Shown here: positions 12,017 to 24,200 of the stretch, one piece after another
Layout: every line of letters starts with the position of its first letter
Numbering within the stretch: position 1 is the stretch's first letter
Assembly (NCBI RefSeq): GCF_963678635.1
Contig: NC_087065.1
Location: forward strand, 13,244,743 to 13,308,742
Reading direction: 5' to 3'
Source: Symsagittifera roscoffensis
Lineage: Eukaryota > Xenacoelomorpha > Acoela > Convolutidae
DNA length: 64,000 nucleotides
The notes under the pieces: model-generated
Told to the model about the DNA's origin: nothing
The model's input: the letters and a program-made list of their open reading frames with translations, nothing else
Database searches by the model: none
Translations under genes and position numbers: made by a program

Positions 12017-12244
12017 CTACCAATGAGCTGCATGTTTCTTCACCGTCTTCTGTATGAACTCTTTGTGACTGGCGTACAGTTTCAGCTCCGATGAGCACTC
12101 CTGCCACTTGGAGTTGTAAGCGTCATCTCCTCCCTCTAGCTGGAATGAATTTGTGATGCCTGTGTCGTCGTGGAAATTCTTGGCCACTGTTTCCATCCAG
12201 GCGTTGTCTGTATTCCTAGGGTCATCCACATATCCTTGGTAGAT
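12017..12244 (-). CDS. NUDT9: NUDT9-like gene, exon 4 (last coding exon)
   Basis: Acceptor TTTCACTTCAG directly precedes ATC TAC CAA (I-Y-Q), phase 0. The exon codes 75 residues and ends in TAG at 12,019-12,017. It carries the strongly conserved [15 protein letters not shown] block, LEGGDDA, KW, and KLYASHKEF, ending HAAHW. These correspond to the substrate-binding C-terminal half of human NUDT9, which has [16 protein letters not shown] and ends near DAHW. No clear AATAAA was found just downstream on the minus strand. The reading frame extends upstream past the acceptor into the intron, but that part has no family similarity. Confidence 0.88.
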   Translation of the reverse strand: MYQGYVDDPRNTDNAWMETVAKNFHDDTGITNSFQLEGGDDAYNSKWQECSSELKLYASHKEFIQKTVKKHAAHW

Positions 12245-15200
12245 CTGAAGTGAAACCCCACGCGTAATACACATCAATATCTTTGATTCAAAATATTTAA
12301 ACCACTTATAGTTACAGAAAAGATAGACAAAGTCACTAACTCTCGTGAAAATATTACATAGTGATCCCATTGCATAAATAAATCCAATGCCATTATTGCT
12401 TATGATTAAATGACACGAAAATCTTGTGTCATAATCACATTATTTTACCACAAAGAGCTGATTATCTTGTATAAAAGACCTTTAGAAAACAAATTACAAA
12501 TTTTGAGTTCGTTAGAGTCAAATTTTGAGTTCGTTAGAGTCTTTTTAAGATTTATGGTCAAATAAAGCCTCACTATTGAACCACTTGCGAAGAGTGTCTG
12601 CTTCAACTTATTGGTCATCTTCTCAGCCTTCTCCTTGTCATTGTGGCACACATTCAGTGCCTCTTCTCTGAACTCCTTGATCAGTGTCATGGACACTACA
12701 GTGCCCGGCTCAACCATGCCCCCCGGAATAGCCCACTCGTGGTTGTCCCTTCTCTGGATGAAGATGCACTCCAACACCTTTTTTTTATTTACTATCTTAA
12801 ATTTTCCATCCGGCATCTTCTTGAACCTGTCAGAAAGAACACAAATTTTTTTAAAGTTAGCTCATGTTTCGGTTGCATTTTGTTGACAGGATTGAACTCT
12901 TTACAAAATAGTTAAAAACTTTCGTAGATTTGTCGAGAGTTGTTCGGTTTAACGAAAACACAAAAGTCGAGTGATACAAGCGTCAGCATTAAAACAGCAC
13001 TCAAAAAATAAGCGGCAACTAAGCCAATAATACTGTGTTTTTACTCATAAAAACTCACATTTTTATGATAAGCAAAATGTGGGAATTCAATTTGACATAC
13101 ACGATGTCAGTTTCAAACACAAAGACGAAGCGGAGCTTCGCAACACTTGGGATACCATACAAACAAACCTTAGTAAGCTAAGTGACAAAAAATGAGAAGC
13201 AAGCCATCTTTCTTTCTTTGGAAATAACTAAATAGGTCCAAAAAACAAAAACCGAAGCCAGAAAAAGATAATTTTCTCTATATCTTATGATAAGCCGCCA
13301 TTTATGATGAGCAAAAACTCTTATGATAAGCAAAATGTCGGAATTTAATTTGACATACACGATGTCAGTTTCAAACACAAAGACGAAGCGGAGCTTCGCA
13401 ACACTTGGGATACCATACAAACAAACCTTAGTAAGCTAAGTGACAAAAAATGAGAAGCAAGCCATTACGTCAAAAAATAGAACAAAGTTTAAAAAATCTG
13501 TGAAAATTTCGTAAATTTGTCGAGAGTTGTTCGGTTTAACGAAAACACAAAAGTCGAGTGATACAAGCGTCAGCATTAAAACAGCACTCAAAAAATAAGC
13601 GGCAACTAAGCCAATAATACTGTGGTAGATACATTACGTCAAAAAAAACAAAAAGTATAAAAATCTGTGAAACTTTCGTAGATTTGTCGAGAGTTGTTCG
13701 GTTTAACGAAAACACAAAAATCGAGTGATACAAGCGTCAGCATTAAAACAGCACTCAAAAAATAAGCGGCAACTAAGCCAATAATACTGTGTTTTTACTC
13801 ATAAAAACTCTCACATTTTTTTGATAAGCAAAATGTGGGAATTCAATTTGACATACACGATGTCAATTTCAAACACAAAGACGAAGCGGAGCTTCGAACA
13901 CTTGCAATACCATACAAACAAACCTTAGTAAGCTAAGTGACAAAAAATGAGAAGCAAGCCATTACGTCAAAAAATAGAACAAAGTTTAAAAAATCTGTGA
14001 AACTTTCGTAAATTTGTCGAGAGTTGTCCGGTTTAACGAAAACACAAAAATCGAGTGATACAAGCGTCAGCATTAAAACAGCACTCAAAAAATAAGCGGC
14101 AACTAAGCCAATAATACTGTGGTAGATACATTACGTCAAAAAAAAAAAAGTTTAAAAATCTGTGAAACTTTCGTAGATTTGTCGAGAGTTGTTCGGTTTA
14201 ACGAAAACACAAAAATCGAGTGATACAAGCGTCAGCATTAAAACAGCACTCAAAAAATAATTGGCAACTAAGCCAATAAAACTGTTTTTACTCATAAAAA
14301 CTCTCACAATTTTTTGATAAGCAAAATGTGGGAATTCAATTTGACATTCACGATGTCAATTTCAAACACAAAGACGAAGCGGAGCTTCGAACACTTGCAA
14401 TACCATACAAACAAACCTTAGTAAGCTAAGTGACAAAAAATGAGAAGCAAGCCATTACGTCAAAAAATAGAACAAAGTTTAAAAAATCTGTGAAATTTTC
14501 GTAAATTTGTCGAGAGTTGTTCGGTTTAACGAAAACACACAAGTCGAGTGATACAAGCGTCAGCATTAAAACAGCACTCAAAAAATAAGCGGCAACTAAG
14601 CCAATAATACTGTGGTAGATACATTACGTCAAAAAAAAACAAAAAGTTTAAAAATCTGTGAAACTTTCGTAGATTTGTCGAGAGTTGTTCGGTTTAACGA
14701 AAACACAAAAATCGAGTGATACAAGCGTCAGCATTAAAACAGCACTCAAAAAATAAGCGGCAACTAAGCCAATAATACTGTGTTTTTACTCATAAAAACT
14801 CTCACATTTTTTTGATAAGCAAAATGTGGGAATTCAATTTGACATACACGATGTCAATTTCAAACACAAAGACGAAGCGGAGCTTCGAACACTTGCAATA
14901 CCATACAAACAAACCTTAGTAAGCTAAGTGACAAAAAATGAGAAGCAAGCCATTACGTCAAAAAATAGAACAAAGTTTAAAAAATCTGTGAAACTTTCGT
15001 AAATTTGTCGAGAGTTGTCCGGTTTAACGAAAACACAAAAATCGAGTGATACAAGCGTCAGCATTAAAACAGCACTCAAAAAATAAGCGGCAACTAAGCC
15101 AATAATACTGTGGTAGATACATTACGTCAAAAAAAAAAAAAAGTTTAAAAATCTGTGAAACTTTCGTAGATTTGTCGAGAGTTGTTCGGTTTAACGAAAA

Positions 15201-18200
15201 CACAAAAATCGAGTGATACAAGCGTCAGCATTAAAACAGCACTCAAAAAATAATTGGCAACTAAGCCAATAAAACTGTTTTTACTCATAAAAACTCTCAC
15301 AATTTTTTGATAAGCAAAATGTGGGAATTCAATTTGACATTCACGATGTCAATTTCAAACACAAAGACGAAGCGGAGCTTCGAACACTTGCAATACCATA
15401 CAAACAAACCTTAGTAAGCTAAGTGACAAAAAATGAGAAGCAAGCCATTACGTCAAAAAATAGAACAAAGTTTAAAAAATCTGTGAAATTTTCGTAAATT
15501 TGTCGAGAGTTGTTCGGTTTAACGAAAACACACAAGTCGAGTGATACAAGCGTCAGCATTAAAACAGCACTCAAAAAATAAGCGGCAACTAAGCCAATAA
15601 TACTGTGGTAGATACATTACGTCAAAAAAAAACAAAAAGTTTAAAAATCTGTGAAACTTTCGTAGATTTGTCGAGAGTTGTTCGGTTTAACGAAAACACA
15701 AAAATCGAGTGATACAAGCGTCAGCATTAAAACAGCACTCAAAAAATAAGCGGCAACTAAGCCAATAATACTGTGGTAGATACATTACGTCAAAAAAAAT
15801 CAAAAAGTTTAAAAATCTGTGAAACTTTCGTAGATTTATCGAGAGTTGTTCGGTTTCACAAAAGTCGAGTGATACAAGCGTCAGCACTAAAACAGCACTC
15901 AAAAAATAAGCGGCAACTAAGCCAATAATACTGTTTTTACTCATAAAAACTCACATTTTTATGATAAGCAAAATGTGGGAATTCAATTTGACATACACGA
16001 TGTAAATTTCAAACACAAAGACGAAGCGGAGCTTCGCAACACTTGCACTACCATACAAACAAACCTTAGTAAGCTAAGTGACAAAAAATGAGAAGCAAGC
16101 CATTACGTCAAAAAAAGTTTAAAAATCTGTGAAACTTCCGTAAATTTGTCGAGAGTTGTTCGGTTTAACGAAAACACAAAAGTCGAGTGATACAAGCGTC
16201 AGCATTAAAACAGCACTCAAAAAATAATCGTCAACTAAGCCAATAATACTGTGGTAGAATCCAGTTGAGCCAAAAACAAATTTATTTGCATGAAAAAACC
16301 GAACTCGAATTTATTAACAAAGTTAACAATCCCCCATGACCGCCAGCATTAAATGAACACACAATGGTAGCCGAAATAAGCAAATAAAAACTACAAAAAA
16401 TTAAAAGGGAAATTATATACAATAAGCGAGAAATCACATTTTCTTGATATAGTGAAAATTTTTCAGATCTCAAAAAAACACGATGTGGCAACTAAGCCGA
16501 CAAAAAATAAGCAGACAAACGATATGACCTTTCTTTCAAGAGGAAATTTTTTATATCTTGCAATACAACAAGTCCTCGCCGGACTGGATTCGAACTAGGG
16601 ACGTTTGTCGTCCCAGACATACTTTGCCATCGGGCCACATTTGCCGGAGAAGATGTAGAATTTACATTAATTTTTCAATTATAAAGAACCATTAAACTTT
16701 TTTATGTTGAGTTCTTCTGAAGTTTTTATGTTGAGTTCTTTAAAAAAACTTCAAAATGACATAACAAACATCACAACTCGGAAACTAAAAACAAATAAGC
16801 AGTCGCATTTGAACGCAAATTTGTCAACTTCTGAGAGTACTCGCACAGTACCCAACTACAGGGTTGGGAATGCCAAAGTTTAACAAAGTTCAAATTTAAA
16901 TTTTCTTGGTTTTTTAAAAACCATAAAAAAACGTCACATCTCGCTAGCTTCAAAGATTTGAGCAGTCATATTTGGAAGCAAGATGCGCAAATCCTGAGAG
17001 TAACCTGGAAGCCACTAACTACAGGGTTAGGAATTTCAAATTCTAAAAAATATAGCCAATCGAAGAATGGAAAAGAGTCATGAACGCAAGTAAATATTTA
17101 AAAAAAAACACTTTCGAATTTCAAAGAAAAAAATAGATGCCCCTTCAGCTCTTTGAATTTCTAGAACAATTTAAGATTGGCGCTTTTTTGATAGCATGAA
17201 CCCAAATAGAGAAAACTGGATCAATAGGTAAGATTTTTATTCCGCTAGAAATATGAAAGTTAAATTCCACTTTCGAATTAAGAAATCGTTCACGTTGCTT
17301 CACACCATTTCCACGTTCGTATTTGCAGAGTACTATTTACATCACTTTCAGCAGATGAATTCCTGATTACTCTGACAGCTCCCAACTACAGGGTTAGGAA
17401 GATCTTTGAACAATTTTTAAATAGACATAACAAACGTCACACCTCGGAAACTAAGAGCATTAGAGCAAGCGCATTTCGACGCAACATTTGGAACTTGGAA
17501 CTTCTGAGAGTATTTTCCCAGTACCAACTACAAGGTAGGGAAATTCAAATCTTTTGATTTATTAAAACATAAGTTTTCTGAAAAATTGAAAAGAAATCAA
17601 AAAACACGTCATGTCTCGAAATCGAAAAGTAGCCAAAATATTTGGAGGCAAGATTCGCAATCCTTGAGAGCACTCTGACAGCACCCAACTACAGTAAATA
17701 TTTTGTGAGTTATTTATTAATTTGAGTTTTCTGAAAACATTTGACAAAAAAATTACAAAAATCTTCGTATCTCATAAACTAAAAGGTTTTGGGTACTCAT
17801 AATTGGAGGCCAAATTCGCAACCTATGGAGGAACCCTAGCAGGATCCCATTAATGGGTTGCTACGTTTAAACATGGTGAAATAAACACTGAATTCAGACA
17901 GGAAAATCAAAAATCTTGACCACTGCAATATACGATATAGCTTAAAGGTGAAAAAACTCTTTCGTTACACATGCAAAAATAATACGTTGAAAAACTCAAA
18001 TGTAGCGAGATAGTGAAGCCCGCATTCAAATATATAAGCTATTCAAAAATTAACCGATAGTGCTTCAACAACCAGGAAACCGAATAATCATCACAAAAAA
18101 AGATTATCGAAATTCTATGATAAATACAAAATGGTTGGAATCCCAGGTATAGCAATTATCAGTAGTTACTAGTGACAAAAACCAGCAGTTAAATTTAGAT

Positions 18201-21200
18201 GAGCGTTTAACGCACCTTCGGTGCTTCGAAATTTTTCGACAACTCATGAAAAACCGCATATATTGGAAACAACATCTGCAAACTTTTAGTGTACTCTGAC
18301 TGCATCTAATTACAGGGTTGGTAATTTCGAAGTTTTAAATTTAACTTAAAGGGCCTCTCCAGACATTTGGAGGCCAGATTTGCAACCACTGAGAGTCACT
18401 GAGAGCACCCTACTATAGGGTTAGGAATCCAAAACTTTGTGAACTTTTTTACACCTGTTTCCAGAAAAAAAAATTGAAAAAACGTCTTATCTCGGAAACT
18501 GAAAAGATTTGAGCATTCATATTAAAAGGCAGGATTTGAGACGCCTGGGTGTACGCTGACAATAAGGTTAGTAGTTTCAAAATTTTTAAATTTCGTTGTA
18601 GAAAGTTCTTTGAGAATTTTTCAAAAAATCAAAAAACGTCACGTCTCGGAAACTAAAAGCATTTGAGCAGTCTCTTTTAGCAATCGCATGTGGCAAGATT
18701 TTTAACTCTTTAGAGTACCCTGACAACACCGAACTTAAGCGTTGGGATTTTCAAATTTTGAAAAATAATTAATTTACACTTTCTAGTAATTTTGAAAAAA
18801 TCACAAAAAACGTCACGTCTTGAAAACTACAAAGAATTGAGCAGTCATATTTGGAGGCAAGAGTCGCAATCCTTGAGAGTACTCCGACAGGACCTAACTA
18901 CAGCCTTGGGAATTTCAGATTTTTAAAGAATCATAATAAATTAAACTTTCTGAAAATTTTTGAAAAAATCACTAAAACGTCATATCTCGAAAACATAAAG
19001 AATTGAGCAGTCATATTTGGAGGCAAGAGTCGCAATCCTTGAGAGCACTCTGACAGCACCCAACTACAGTAAATATTTTGTGAGTTATTTATTAATTTGA
19101 GTTTTCTGAAAACATTTGAAAAAAAAAATCACAAAAATCTTCGTATCTCATAAACTAAAAGGTTTTGGGTACTCATAATTGGAGGCCAAATTCGCAACCT
19201 ATGGAGGTACCCTAGCAGGATCCCATTAATGGGTTGCTACGTTTAAACATGGTGAAATAAACACTGAATTCAGACAGAAAAACCAAAAAAAAAATCTTGA
19301 CCACTGCAATATACGATATAGCTTTAAGGTGTAAAAACTCTTTCGTTACACATGCAAAAATAATACGTTGAAAAACTCAAATGTAGCGAGATAGTGAAGC
19401 CCGCATTCAAATATATAAGCTATTCAAAAATTAACCGATAGTGCTTCAACAACCAGGAAACCGAATAATCATCACAAAAAAAGATTATCGAAATTCTATG
19501 ATAAATACAAAATGGTTGGAATCCCAGGTATAGCAATTATCAGTAGTTACTAGTGACAAAAACCAGCAGTTAAATTTAGATGAGCGTTTAACGCACCTTC
19601 GGTGCTTCGAAATTTTTCGACAACTCATGAAAAACCGCATATATTGGAAACAACATCTGCAAACTTTTAGTGTACCCTGACTGCATCTAATTACAGGGTT
19701 GGTAATTTCGAAGTTTTAAATTTAACTTAATGGGCCTCTCGAGACATTTGGAGGCCAGATTTGCAACCACTGAGAGTCACTGAGAGCACCCTACTATAGG
19801 GTTAGGAATCCAAAACTTTGTGAACTTTTTTACACCTGTTTCCAGAAAAAAAAATTGAAAAAACGTCTTATCTCGGAAACTGAAAAGATTTGAGCATTCA
19901 TATTAAAAGGCAGGATTTGAGACGCCTGGGTGTACGCTGACAATAAGGTTAGTAGTTTCAAATTTTTTAAATTTCGTTGTAGATAAGTTCTTTGAGAATT
20001 TTTCAAAAAATCAAAAAACGTCACATCTCGGAAACTAAAAGCATTTGAGCAGTCTCTTTTAGCAATCGCATGTGGCAAGATTTTTAACTCTTTAGAGTAC
20101 CCTGACAACACCGAACTTAAGCGTTGGGAGTTTCAAATATTGAAAAATAATTAATTTACACTTTCTAGTAATTTTGAAAAAATCACAAAAAACGTCACGT
20201 CTTGAAAACTACAAAGAATTGAGCAGTCATATTTGGAGGCAAGAGTCGCAATCGTTGAGATTACTCAGACAGGACCCAACTTCAGGGTTGAGAATTTCAG
20301 ATTTTACGAAAAAAAATCATATAAGTTTTCAAAAAACTTTTTGAAAAAAATTACAAAAAACGTCAGATCTCGAAAACTACAAGGATTTGAACAATCATAT
20401 TTGTTGGCAAGATTTGTAACTCCTCAGAGTAATCTGACAGCACTCAACTACAAGGTTGAGAATTTCAAAATTTGAGAATTAATTTTTTAAAATTTTCTGA
20501 AAATTTTTGAAAAAATTACAAAAAACATCATATCTCGAAAACTACAAGGATTTGAGCAGTCATATTTTAAGGCAAGATTCGCGATCCTTGATAGTACTCT
20601 GACAGTACCCAAGTACAGGGTTAGGAATTTCAGATTTTTAAAAAATTCGCGATCCTCTGAAAAACCCAACCCTGTAGTTGGGTCCTGTCAGAGTAATCTC
20701 AAAGATTGCGAATCTTGCCTCCAAATATGACTGCTCAATTCTTTGTAGTTTTCGAGATATGACGTTTTTTGCGATTTTTTCAAAAGTTTTCAGTAAACTT
20801 AAATTATTATTATTATTTTTAAAAAACTGAATTCCTAACCCTGTACTTGGGTACTGTCAGAGTACTATCAACGATCGCAAATCTTGCCTCAAAATATGAC
20901 TGCTCAAATCCTTGTAGTTTTCGAGATATGATACTTTTTGTGATTTTTCAAAAATTTTCAGAAAATTTTAATGAATTATTTCTCAAAATTTGAAATTCTC
21001 AACCTTGTAGTTGAGTGCTGTCAGATTACTCTAAGGAGTAACAAATCTTGCCTGTAAATATGACTGTTCAAATCCTTGTAGTTTTCGAGATTGACGTTTT
21101 TTGGTGATTTTTTCAAAAAATTTTCAGAAAACTTATTTTAATTTTTTTTGGCAAAATCTGAAATTCCCAACCCTGTAGTTAGGTCCTGTCAGAGTAATCT

Positions 21201-24200
21201 CAAAGATTGCAAATCTTGCCTCCAAATATGACTGCTCAATTCTGTAGTTTTCGAGATCTGACGTTTTTTGCGATTTTTTCAAAAGTTTTCAGTAAACTTA
21301 AATTATTATGATTTTTTCAAAACCTGAAATTCCTAACCCTGAACTTGGGTACTGTCAGAGTACTATCAAGGATCGCAACTCTTGCCTCAAAATTTGACAG
21401 CTCAAATCCTTGTAGTTTTCGAGATATGATACTTTTTGTGATTTTTCAAAAATTTTCAGATAATTTTAATTAATTATTTCTCAAAATTTTAAATTCTCAA
21501 CCTTGTAGTTGAGTGCTGTCAGATTACTCTGAGGCGTTACAAATCTTGCGATCCTTGAGAGTACTCAGACAGTACCAAGTACAGGGTTAGGAATTTCAGA
21601 TTTTTCAAAAATAATAATAATTTAAGTTTTCTGAAAACTTTTGAAAAAATCACAAAAAACGTCATATCTCGAAAACTACAAAGAACTGAGCAGTCATATT
21701 TGGAGGCAAGAATCGCAATCTTTGAGATTACTCTGACAGCCTCCAACTACAGGGTTGGGAATTTCAGATTTTTAAAACATAATAATAATTTAAGTTTTCT
21801 GAAAATTTTTGAAACGTCATATCTCGAAAACTACAAGGATTTGAACAGTCAGATTTGGAGGCAAGATTTGTAACTCCTTAGAGTACTCTGACAGCACCCA
21901 ACTACAGGGTTGGGAACTTCAAGTTTTAAATTATTTTGTTATTTGAAATTTCTGAACATTTTTGAAAAAATCTCAAAGATCGTCTTATCTCGTTAACTAA
22001 AATGATTCGGGCATTCAAAATTTGAGGCCAAATTCGAAACCCCTAATTCGATAATGAGCTGCTTAATTTAAAGTCGTTTAAAATAACCACTAAAATCAAA
22101 TTGGAAAGACGAAAAAAAATTCTTAACCATTGCAATATACGATATAGCTTAAACATGCAAAAATAATACGTTGAAAAAGCTTAAACATGGCGAGATAGTG
22201 AAGCCCGCATTTAAATATATAATAGATAGATAATAGATTTTGAAAAAATTGAGCATGTCGGCAGCGCTAATGGTACTTTTGCTCAACAACTTATTAACCT
22301 TTTAAAAAACTACATTCCGATTTGGTGACGCTTGCTAGTCGAAAGAATTATTAAGGCGAGAAACACATATTTAAAATAGAAAAATGAAAATAACCATCAA
22401 TCAAGAGCACTACCAAAAAGCAGTTCTATCAAGTGAATTTAAAAAAATTAGAAACAGGCCTCGATTTAGCAAAAACTCGGCTGCTTGTCAGATTCGAATA
22501 TGCGGCCTAGCAGCCACGGATGCGTAAAATCCCCAACAACTAGCCACCAATAACGCAGCTACATATGCTAATAAATTGCAAATTCGATGCCGCCAAAAGT
22601 AGCACCAATACAAAAGACACAATTTTGCATGTGAAACATAGGAAAGTATAAAGGCAAATTATGTATAAATTATTTGCCTTTATGTGATTGCCTTTTGTAT
22701 ATGTGAGATACGTTGAGGTGAAAAAATTCTGAAATCAAAATTTTTATCATGGTACTGCTGTTGGAAACATAACTTTTTTCAGTTCATTTGAGAAATAAAA
22801 AATGCATCAGCTGTATAAACTTTTTACTAATCACATGACGAAGCATATATGTTAGAATACTGCTACCGCAGCTTAGCGATTCAAAAGTCCCACCAAAAGT
22901 AGCACTTGTATTTGCGATTCAGGTTGGAAAAAAAGAAAGTTCGTACTTATACACTTTGCTTCGCAAGTGTAATAACGCAATTTAAAAATCATTGATTAAT
23001 TTTGAATACTTCATGAATTCTGAAACCCGTATCAAACACTTTTTCAGCAACATTAAAACAAAAATTTAGCTCAAGCGCAGCTGCACTTTGCGAACACAAG
23101 CGAAAAGGCAACAGGAGCCAATGATATTGAGTACAAAATTTAAACTCGAAATTGAGTTGGGTTAGAAAAAGGTTAAATCGTATAATATATAACAATGAAC
23201 AACAACGAATCGTTTTTTGTCTGCAGGATATTAGCATCGAAACGAACTTCACAAATCGGCAGTTTGGCCGACAAAACTTGGTTAGACGCCCAGAGCCGGA
23301 AAAAACTCAATTATAATACAATGAGCTAGAAAAATATTCAAATCGAAATTATCAAAATTAACATATCCCCACCATGTACATGAATGAGTATTATCGATAA
23401 GTCTATGTAAGATCAACCAAAATCTTTATAGCCGAATAACCATTGACAGCAAGAAGAACACGAAAAGAAATATATAAAAATCAGTTTGTTTAAGCCAACA
23501 TGAACATACGTTTCGAATAGAACAGAAAATTAAAATTCACGAAAACCAAAATTAATATTTTGCCCAGATAAGTCTGGCGAAATACTTCGCTGATTTCACT
23601 AAGTAACTTGAAAAAAAATAATAAAGTATATATTCCGATTTAACACAGATTGCTAATCCCACAAGTACAAATTGAAAATTACTTTTTGGGTACTTTGAAA
23701 TTGATGACCAGACCTATTAAGATGACTAGAAACATAGAACTGAACCAGTAAACGCGATAAATTGGACCAAATTGCTAGCCTGAAAAAAGCTAATAAGCTC
23801 AAAGCAACCGAAAAACTTTGTGAACATTTTTCAACTTTAGAAAAAAAATCACATTAATTCTTTTTGAATATCATGAATCTTCTATGATGGACTCTTTAAG
23901 ATAAAACTTAGCAAATTAGAGACAAGAAGTTAACAGTTACAATTTTGGTCGGCTGGAAACTCAAAGTCTGAAACTTGAAGTTATATTTTGAAAAGTTGGT
24001 CATTCACGTTTTTCAAGCCATACGCCCCTTTTTTGGAATATGTTTAGTTCTTGTCTTTCAGAGAAACCATGCCCTACATGAACTCTTACCGAGATACAAT
24101 TGGGTCTGCTGCAAGGTTGGGTCCGAATCTTCCGAGGAGTCCCCTTCCGACCATGCCCGTTCTTCCCTTTGGATTCCTGGGTAGTCCTGTCTTGGGGTCC

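Larger units (their letters stand above)
16735..22225. repeat. Array of roughly 130-bp tandem units with embedded element ends
   Basis: Dozens of imperfect copies of a unit with landmarks 'ACGTCACATCTCGGAAACTA', 'TTTGAGCAGTC', 'GGAGGCAAGAT', 'GAGAGTACTCTGACAGCACC' and 'CAACTACAGGGTTGGGAA'. Three element-type right ends (GATAGTGAAGCCCGCATT) lie near 18,008, 19,389 and 22,194, and two hairpin left ends (GCACCTTCGGTGC) near 18,212 and 19,592. The array is therefore made of several copies of the element seen at 4,457-5,483, with different numbers of core units. All minus-strand frames in it (16,771; 17,562; 19,830; 20,487; 21,537) share the 'L..YSQ...ILP' periodicity of the repeat and are not genes. 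Confidence 0.88.

Noticed and set aside
13536-15944. Three nearly identical minus-strand ORFs (65-85 codons) with a Cys-rich end
   Set aside because: They repeat with the satellite period and exist only because the satellite unit is open in that frame.
12915-16256. CRISPR-like array
   Set aside because: Repeats are long, have no unique spacers of constant size, and the window is eukaryotic.
16568-16652. Functional tRNA gene
   Set aside because: A- and B-box-like sequences are present, but acceptor and T stems do not pair; better explained as a SINE head. The same holds for 8,460-8,530 and 29,738-29,815.
16771-21746. Several minus-strand ORFs with recurring 'YSQ...LP..A' pattern
   Set aside because: Same reason: translations of the 130-bp tandem unit.
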